A DNA stretch of 10,980 bases from Alphaproteobacteria bacterium (lineage in GTDB: Bacteria; Pseudomonadota; Alphaproteobacteria; UBA1280; UBA12223), in the NCBI GenBank assembly GCA_003450915.1, contig DMEM01000129.1:1-10980 (forward strand), written 5' to 3'. A model generated the notes under the pieces. The model did no database searches and had not been told where the DNA came from. It was given only the letters and a program-made list of their open reading frames with translations. Positions within the stretch are counted from its first letter, which is position 1, and the number at the start of each line of letters is the position of its first letter. The translations under genes and the position numbers were made by a program. Of this stretch, positions 7,503 through 10,980 are shown piece by piece.

Positions 7503-7943
7503 CTACTCCGGAGAAATTAAAATTGTAATTTTACCGTCTAAGAAAATTTGAACTGATACGAATTTACCTGGTTTAGCAAAATTAAGTACAGAAACTTCTG
7601 ACTGCATTTTATTAACTAATGACCATCCATTAGATTGCATTTCTGTTGCAAAGAATGTAAATAAAGCACCTGAAGGGCTTGAACCAATTAAAGTAATTTT
7701 ACCTGCGCTATAATTAGCCGAATAAAAACTAGTTGATTGTGTTAAGTCAACTCTATATCCTACAGGAACTGGAATATCTGGAAAGTCCGCTAATAAAGCT
7801 GCTGCTAGTTGCTGTTGTTCTTCTGCTGATTTGCCATCTTGGCCTGTTTCATTTGTATATTTTTGAGTTGGAGCAACGTAAGCTTTGTTAAAGTTGCAAC
7901 CAGCTAATGTAAATGCAAATACGGCAATTAATAATAGTCTCAT
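7503..7943 (-). CDS. Small lipoprotein of unknown function
   Basis: The 146-aa protein has a clear lipoprotein signal peptide: MRLLLIAVFAFTLAGC, with the lipobox L-A-G-C and the lipidated cysteine at 16. A polar linker rich in Gln, Thr and Glu (about 17-50) leads to a compact domain that begins near DIPVPVGY. The domain has alternating hydrophobic residues that suggest beta strands, and a FFATEMQSNGW block (helix, then conserved-looking Trp) at about 97-107. The residue after the cysteine is Asn, not Asp, so outer-membrane sorting by Lol is likely if the organism follows the usual rule. It is the first gene of the lipoprotein-pip-trmD-prepilin operon and begins 52 bases downstream of the SRP RNA gene. 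I cannot name its family with confidence. Confidence 0.85.
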   Translation of the reverse strand: MRLLLIAVFAFTLAGCNFNKAYVAPTQKYTNETGQDGKSAEEQQQLAAALLADFPDIPVPVGYRVDLTQSTSFYSANYSAGKITLIGSSPSGALFTFFATEMQSNGWSLVNKMQSEVSVLNFAKPGKFVSVQIFLDGKITILISPE

Positions 7944-7995
7944 TGTTATTTCATCTCTATATTATTTTTTTGAAAAATGTTGTTAAATACTTAAA

Positions 7996-8084
7996 GACAA
8001 TAGCCGTAACCCGCCAATCAAGGTACCGCTGCTTTCTTTCGAACCTGACGGGGTTAACAAAATTAAGCGTCTACCGCTATTGCC
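7996..8084 (-). ncRNA. ffs: Small signal recognition particle RNA (4.5S RNA)
   Basis: Read on the minus strand, the conserved SRP domain IV lies at 8028-8049: GTCAGG, a GAAA tetraloop closed by T-C/G-A, then AAGCAGC. This is the Ffh-binding hairpin with its asymmetric internal loop. E. coli has GTCAGGTCCGGAAGGAAGCAGC; the differences keep pairing (C:G to U:A beside the loop) and keep a GNRA loop. The two ends pair with each other (GGCAATAGC at 8084-8076 with GCTATTGTC at 8004-7996, one G-U), making the long hairpin of bacterial 4.5S RNA. The size, about 89 nt, is at the short end for the class. A matching promoter stands just upstream, and TTT follows the closing helix. The RNA acts with Ffh in co-translational targeting to SecYEG. 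The ends are set by the helix and are approximate. Confidence 0.93.
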
Positions 8085-8090
8085 TTTATT

Positions 8091-8119
8091 ATATTAACAC
8101 TTTTTTTCACCTTTTGCAA
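8091..8119 (-). promoter_or_regulatory. Promoter of the 4.5S RNA gene
   Basis: On the minus strand TTGCAA (8114-8119) and TAATAT (8091-8096) are 17 bp apart, and the six bases AATAAA lead to the first G of the RNA helix at 8084. The agreement of the promoter with the RNA end is mutual support. A TATAAT shifted by two bases overlaps the -10. Confidence 0.72.
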
Positions 8120-8168
8120 AAAATATAAGCAAAAAACAGCTATTTTTTTAGAGTTTTAAAAATAAGTA

Positions 8169-8196
8169 TTGATTTTTTCTGTTTTTTTGGTAAAAT
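8169..8196 (+). promoter_or_regulatory. Promoter of dksA
   Basis: TTGATT (8169-8174) and TAAAAT (8191-8196) are 16 bp apart with a T-rich spacer. The start would be near 8203, giving a leader of about 50 nt that carries AGGGGG at 8241 and AAGGA just before the ATG at 8256. The whole stretch 7944-8255 holds only the 4.5S RNA gene, its promoter and this promoter. Confidence 0.6.
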
Positions 8197-8255
8197 ATTG
8201 AGCTATAAGCTGAAATTATATCCCAAGATGAACAACAACAAGGGGGAAAAAGGAA

Positions 8256-8663
8256 ATGGTAGATTTAACAAATTATGATCCGGTAAAAGACAAAGAGTAC
8301 ATGAGCGAACAAATGCTTGAGTACTTTAGAGAACAACTTTTAACTTGGAGACAACAACTAAAAGATGAAGCAGCCGCGACAATTCAAGAATTAAAAGTTA
8401 ATAGTGAATTTGCTGCTGACCCGTCTGATCAAGCATCTTTAGAATACGGCCAAGCCGTTGAATTAAGAACTAGAGATAGGGAAAGAAAGCTAATCACTAA
8501 AATAGATGAAGCTATCGATAGAATTGATGACAATGACTTTGGTTACTGTATTGAAACAGATGAACCAATCGGCGTTAAAAGACTTATGGCTCGTCCAATC
8601 GCTACTTTATGCATTGAAGCTAAAGAAGCACAAGAAAAAGAAGAAAAAGACTATGCTAAATAA
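8256..8663 (+). CDS. dksA: RNA polymerase-binding transcription factor DksA, two-cysteine type
   Basis: DksA enters the secondary channel of RNA polymerase and, with ppGpp, adjusts rRNA and amino-acid promoters. The 135-aa protein has the full plan: an N-terminal helix, two long coiled-coil helices (about 20-50 and 62-93) and a C-terminal globular part. The tip between the helices keeps the D-x-x-D-x-A motif (Asp55, Asp58, Ala60) needed for activity. In the zinc finger, however, the four-cysteine pattern is reduced to Cys98-x-x-Thr101 and Cys119-x-x-Ala122. This is the same C-T-C-A arrangement known for Pseudomonas aeruginosa DksA2, which works without zinc. The protein therefore probably functions under zinc or redox stress. 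GVKRLMARPIATLC is the typical surrounding sequence. The 3' end overlaps the next gene by 11 bp. Confidence 0.95.
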   Translation: MVDLTNYDPVKDKEYMSEQMLEYFREQLLTWRQQLKDEAAATIQELKVNSEFAADPSDQASLEYGQAVELRTRDRERKLITKIDEAIDRIDDNDFGYCIETDEPIGVKRLMARPIATLCIEAKEAQEKEEKDYAK

Positions 8664-9111
8664 AATCTTCTTACTTTTATTAACTCTTGCATTCAGCACT
8701 AATAGTTTCGCTGAAGACAAGAGCTTTTTTATTAAAGACCAACCAGTAAAACTAACTCCTAAATTCATTAGAATTAGAGAACCTTTTACCGCACTTGCTA
8801 TTGCTCATTTAACAATTGAGAATAAATCTGATAAAGAATTAAAAATTAAAAAGCTTTACTCAGACCAAGCTCGTCATGTTGGACTTTATGAAAAATACAC
8901 TTCAGATATTGGAGCTGAACAAATTAAAAGAGCTAAAAATGTTTATATTTCACCAAACCAAACAACTGAATTTGGCAATACGAAATATCAAATAATCTTT
9001 ACAGGTCTAAATAAAAAATATGAAGTTGGCGAAGAAGTTAAACTAAATATTGAAATAGAAGATATTGGTTCATTTATAACTTATATTCCCGTACATGCAA
9101 GCTACAAATAA
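8653..9111 (+). CDS. Periplasmic PCuAC-like protein lacking copper ligands
   Basis: The start chosen is the ATG at 8653, inside the end of dksA: it gives a clean signal peptide (MLNKIFLLLLTLAFSTNSFA, cleavage before EDK) and a 152-aa product. A longer frame upstream is only the dksA shadow. The mature part follows the PCuAC (copper chaperone) fold in order: AIAHLTIENKSDKELKIKK with the typical N-K-S-D turn, then the region that normally has H-E-M, then YISPNQTTEFG (usually P-x-G-x-x-x-x-x-P-G), GLNKKYEVGEEVKLNIEIEDIGS and a last strand. The metal ligands are gone: LYEK stands where the first H-x-M is expected and YQIIF where HLML is expected. The family is a confident inference, but copper delivery to cytochrome oxidase is not supported by these residues. 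It is co-transcribed with dksA and followed by a terminator. Confidence 0.75.
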   Translation: MLNKIFLLLLTLAFSTNSFAEDKSFFIKDQPVKLTPKFIRIREPFTALAIAHLTIENKSDKELKIKKLYSDQARHVGLYEKYTSDIGAEQIKRAKNVYISPNQTTEFGNTKYQIIFTGLNKKYEVGEEVKLNIEIEDIGSFITYIPVHASYK

Positions 9112-9117
9112 AAAAAC

Positions 9118-9133
9118 ACTCCCTCCTGGGAGT
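9118..9133. terminator. Terminator between the dksA operon and the DUF4336 gene
   Basis: ACTCCC (9118-9123) pairs with GGGAGT (9128-9133) around a TCCT loop. ATTTTTTT follows on the plus strand and an A-run precedes, so the hairpin works in both directions for the two convergent genes. Confidence 0.85.
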
Positions 9134-9168
9134 ATTTTTTTACAATAATTATAGATCTTTCTAATTGC

Positions 9169-9918
9169 TTAAATTTTATCTACCCAGCTAAACGATCTTT
9201 TAAAAAAGTATCTTGCATTTTCTTTAACTATTTTACCATGAGCCATTACTATCTTATCAAAAGACCACTCTTTTATAACAGATAATGACTTTCTAGCACT
9301 AGTTCCTCCATTTTTAAAAGTAAGACGCAAATCTTTAGGAGCTTTCCCGTTTGGTGCTGTAATCCCTACTATTTTAAAAATTAAATATTTAAACAATCCA
9401 ATCTTTTCTTTCTCAAAGTTTTCTATCAAATCAACAACTATTAAAGTTTTTGACTTTTTATGATTAAATACAGCCTCATCCATAAAACTACTCCCCTTAA
9501 ACAAGCAATAATCAAGATCTTCAGATAGCTCAGAAAATGAATCATGAGTTAATACTTCATCTATCTTCACTGGAATATTTTGATCTTTAGCGCGTTCTTT
9601 TATACCTTCAACTGCATATACACTAATACCTTTAAAATAGTCAGCCCATTGTTTTATGTATGTATAATGAATTTTATTAGGTGCTACAATATACTTAACA
9701 TTTCCTAAAGACTTAATTTGTGCTGCAAGACTATCGGTTAGATTAATAGGAGAGTGTACAAATAGCTCTCCATTACTCAGCTTTAAAACAACCATTCTTG
9801 TTGGAAATGGCACTTTACATACTTTCATATCCATATGTACAACATCACCATCACAAATCCAGATATCCTCACCAAGCTGTTTTAAAGTATTAATAGGCTC
9901 ATAAATAAAACTACTCAT
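9169..9918 (-). CDS. DUF4336 family protein (metallo-beta-lactamase-like fold)
   Basis: The 249-aa protein has no signal peptide or membrane segment. It matches the DUF4336 pattern as I know it: an N-terminal WICDGDVV, a basic RMVVLKLSNGELFVHSPI block (41-58), VAPNKIHYTYIKQW (78-91), SFMDEAVFNHKKSKTLIVVD (144-163) and MAHGKIV (225-231). The order of strands and the VHSPI/APNxxH/DL/AHG sequence recall a metallo-beta-lactamase fold in which the H-x-H-x-D-H metal motif has been lost or reduced to single histidines (His55, His84, His227). No activity is known to me for the family. The gene is monocistronic: a candidate promoter is at 9943-9971 and a terminator at 9118-9133. The start is preceded by GAGGGG at ten bases. 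Confidence 0.8.
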   Translation of the reverse strand: MSSFIYEPINTLKQLGEDIWICDGDVVHMDMKVCKVPFPTRMVVLKLSNGELFVHSPINLTDSLAAQIKSLGNVKYIVAPNKIHYTYIKQWADYFKGISVYAVEGIKERAKDQNIPVKIDEVLTHDSFSELSEDLDYCLFKGSSFMDEAVFNHKKSKTLIVVDLIENFEKEKIGLFKYLIFKIVGITAPNGKAPKDLRLTFKNGGTSARKSLSVIKEWSFDKIVMAHGKIVKENARYFFKRSFSWVDKI

Positions 9919-9942
9919 AAAAAATTTTCCCCTCTAAATAAA

Positions 9943-9971
9943 TATAAATCACAGACTAAAGTATATAACAA
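9943..9971 (-). promoter_or_regulatory. Candidate promoter of the DUF4336 gene
   Basis: On the minus strand TTGTTA (9966-9971) and TTTATA (9943-9948) are 17 bp apart. The -10 is weak, but spacing and position, just downstream of the SOD terminator and about 25-30 bases before the start codon, are suitable. Confidence 0.4.
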
Positions 9972-9981
9972 AAATAAATAA

Positions 9982-10006
9982 AAAGCCACCTAAGCTAGGC
10001 GGCTTT
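9982..10006 (-). terminator. Terminator of the superoxide dismutase gene
   Basis: On the minus strand AAAGCC-G-CCT and AGG-T-GGCTTT form a ten-position stem with one mismatch and a five-base loop, followed by TTTATTTATTTTTG. It begins 25 bases after the SOD stop. Confidence 0.8.
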
Positions 10007-10031
10007 AATAATAGGAATGATATAAAAACAA

Positions 10032-10646
10032 CTAATCTCTTTGTGAAGCTAGCTTGCTTTTAGCATCTTTATATCTTCTTTCAACTGTTTCCCAGTTAAT
10101 ATTTGACATTACTGCATTGATATAATCAGGACGACCACCTGCTTTATGGTCAACCATATAGGCATGCTCCCAAACATCCATAACCACAATTGGGTGGAAT
10201 GATGGAATGTTACCTTCTTCATGCAATTGAACAAAGTGGTTGTTAATATCACCAGTTTCAGAATCCATATAACAAATTGCCCAACCAATTGATCTTGACT
10301 TACCTGTATTAATAAAGTCCTCTTTCCATGCTTGTAATGAACCAAAAGCTTCTTTTACAGCCACTGAAAAATCAGATTCTTCGTTTAACTCAACATCTGC
10401 CTTTAAGTTTGCAAAATAGTATTCATGTAAAGCCATACCTGCAAATTCAAAACCAAAACGCCTTCTTCTATCAGCATAAGCAAATGTTGATGCTTTACCT
10501 TCAAGTCTTAGAGCTTCTAACTCTTGTTTTAGAGCATTAGACTGGTTTACATATGCAACATATAAGTTCCAGTGATCATTAATCTGATCGTTTGAAATTC
10601 CGTTTAAACCTTCTGGTTTAATATTTTCTTTTACTGTGTAAATCAT
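10032..10646 (-). CDS. sodB: Superoxide dismutase, Fe/Mn family, atypical subclass
   Basis: The enzyme converts superoxide to oxygen and hydrogen peroxide, probably in the cytoplasm since there is no signal peptide. The length is 204 aa. Four metal ligands can be placed: His25 (NDHWNLYV), His74 (MALHEYYF), Asp157 and His161 (MDVWEHAY). The N-terminal helix lacks the HYGKHHQTY pattern of E. coli SodB and instead reads HWNLYVAYVNQSN, as in a divergent bacterial subclass with H-x-x-L-Y-x-x-Y-V and RRRFGFEF-x-GM-x-LHEYYF. The second-shell Gln69 of SodB is Gly70 here; His142 (QLHEEG) may replace the water-holding glutamine, by inference. Metal choice cannot be told from sequence. The gene is monocistronic, with AGGGAG before the ATG, a palindrome over its promoter and a terminator after its stop. 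Confidence 0.93.
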   Translation of the reverse strand: MIYTVKENIKPEGLNGISNDQINDHWNLYVAYVNQSNALKQELEALRLEGKASTFAYADRRRRFGFEFAGMALHEYYFANLKADVELNEESDFSVAVKEAFGSLQAWKEDFINTGKSRSIGWAICYMDSETGDINNHFVQLHEEGNIPSFHPIVVMDVWEHAYMVDHKAGGRPDYINAVMSNINWETVERRYKDAKSKLASQRD

Positions 10647-10665
10647 TATTATTCTCCCTAATTAC

Positions 10666-10686
10666 GGTTATAAGTATTATATAACC
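10666..10686. promoter_or_regulatory. Perfect 7-bp inverted repeat over the SOD promoter
   Basis: GGTTATA (10666-10672) and TATAACC (10680-10686) are exact inverted repeats with a 7-bp spacer. The minus-strand -10 (TAATAC at 10674-10679, or TATAAT at 10676-10681) lies inside, and TTGACT at 10696-10701 is a good -35 with a 16-bp spacer to TAATAC. The layout fits a repressor operator. It does not match a Fur or IscR site that I recognise. Confidence 0.5.
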
Positions 10687-10729
10687 ATGCAATAAAGTCA
10701 AGTATTTTCAATTCTTAAATGCCCAACTT

Positions 10730-10980
10730 TTAGTCAGTATATTGATTAAATCTATCAAAGTCTTCTTTTTCTTCTTCTTTTTCACCTTCAGGCTTAGGAG
10801 CTAAACCTCTTAGGTAAATAAGAATTGGACTTGCTACAAAAATAGACGAATATGTACCAACAACAACTCCAAATAACAATGCAAATGTAAAGTCATTAAT
10901 TGATTTACCACCGAATAAGTAAAGCGACAGTAAAACTACAAATGTTGTAAATGAAGTCATTAATGTTCTTCTTAATGTCG
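10730..10980 (-). CDS. secF: Protein translocase subunit SecF, C-terminal part
   Basis: Only the last 82 or so codons are in the window; the frame stays open to the right edge, where TLRRTLMTS continues upstream of an internal Met at 10960, so this Met is not the start. SecF works with SecD and YajC to drive proton-powered late steps of export through SecYEG. The visible part has the usual penultimate helix, TTFVVLLSLYLFGG, the G-G-x-x-I-x-x-F turn and the last helix, ALLFGVVVGTYSSIFVASPI, which are conserved in SecF. A charged tail (PKPEGEKEEEKEDFDRF) ends the protein. The SOD gene follows 83 bases downstream with its own promoter, so it is probably a separate unit. Confidence 0.93.
   Translation of the reverse strand, partial: TLRRTLMTSFTTFVVLLSLYLFGGKSINDFTFALLFGVVVGTYSSIFVASPILIYLRGLAPKPEGEKEEEKEDFDRFNQYTD

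Noticed and set aside
7913..8128. Plus-strand open frame across the 4.5S RNA gene
   Set aside because: It is antisense to the RNA gene and the lipoprotein start, and its translation has no protein-like features.
7944..8255. A tRNA or riboswitch in the 312-bp gap
   Set aside because: No T-loop or anticodon stem could be found, and the structured part is fully explained by the SRP RNA.
8506..8652. Longer N-terminus of the PCuAC-like protein, starting inside dksA
   Set aside because: The extra 49 residues are a poly-Lys shadow of dksA and would bury the clear signal peptide that begins at 8653.
1..10980. CRISPR array, insertion sequence or replication origin
   Set aside because: No regularly spaced repeats, transposase frames or terminal inverted repeats, and no cluster of DnaA-like boxes were seen.

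Overview
The window is AT-rich, densely coded chromosomal DNA, most likely from an alphaproteobacterium with a streamlined or Rickettsiales-like genome. The evidence is the stand-alone F0 ATP synthase cluster (a, c, b') separated from F1, the type of c-subunit, a DksA with only two of the four zinc-finger cysteines, and many short intergenic gaps. The exact lineage cannot be fixed from the sequence alone.

Layout. (1) Positions 1-3383, minus strand: two exported proteins, translationally coupled by a TAATG overlap. The upstream one (465 aa) is unrecognised. The downstream one is at least 662 aa, runs off the left edge, and carries conserved-looking blocks that resemble TraU-like (PFL_4710/TIGR03756-type) proteins of conjugative type IV secretion systems. 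(2) A divergent regulatory region (3384-3565), then atpB-atpE-atpF(b'-like) on the plus strand, closed by a strong hairpin terminator at 5131-5154. (3) 5214-7943, minus strand: a tightly packed operon reading small lipoprotein, proline iminopeptidase, trmD, prepilin-like protein. (4) 7944-8255: the gene for the small SRP RNA (4.5S, ffs) on the minus strand with its own promoter, back to back with the dksA promoter. (5) Plus strand: dksA overlapping a PCuAC-like periplasmic protein that has lost the copper ligands, then a terminator. (6) Minus strand: a DUF4336 protein, an atypical Fe/Mn superoxide dismutase with its terminator and a palindrome over its promoter, and the C-terminal end of secF at the right edge.

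How the genes fit together. Most of the window is housekeeping: proton translocation (F0), protein targeting and export (4.5S RNA, SecF), tRNA m1G37 methylation (TrmD), stringent-response transcription control (DksA) and oxidative defence (SOD). The least explained parts are the exported pair at the left edge and the prepilin-like protein behind trmD. All three look like envelope or secretion-apparatus parts, and they are the best candidates for an undescribed system. The window shows no relaxase, integrase, coupling ATPase or insertion sequence, so a mobile element is not demonstrated.
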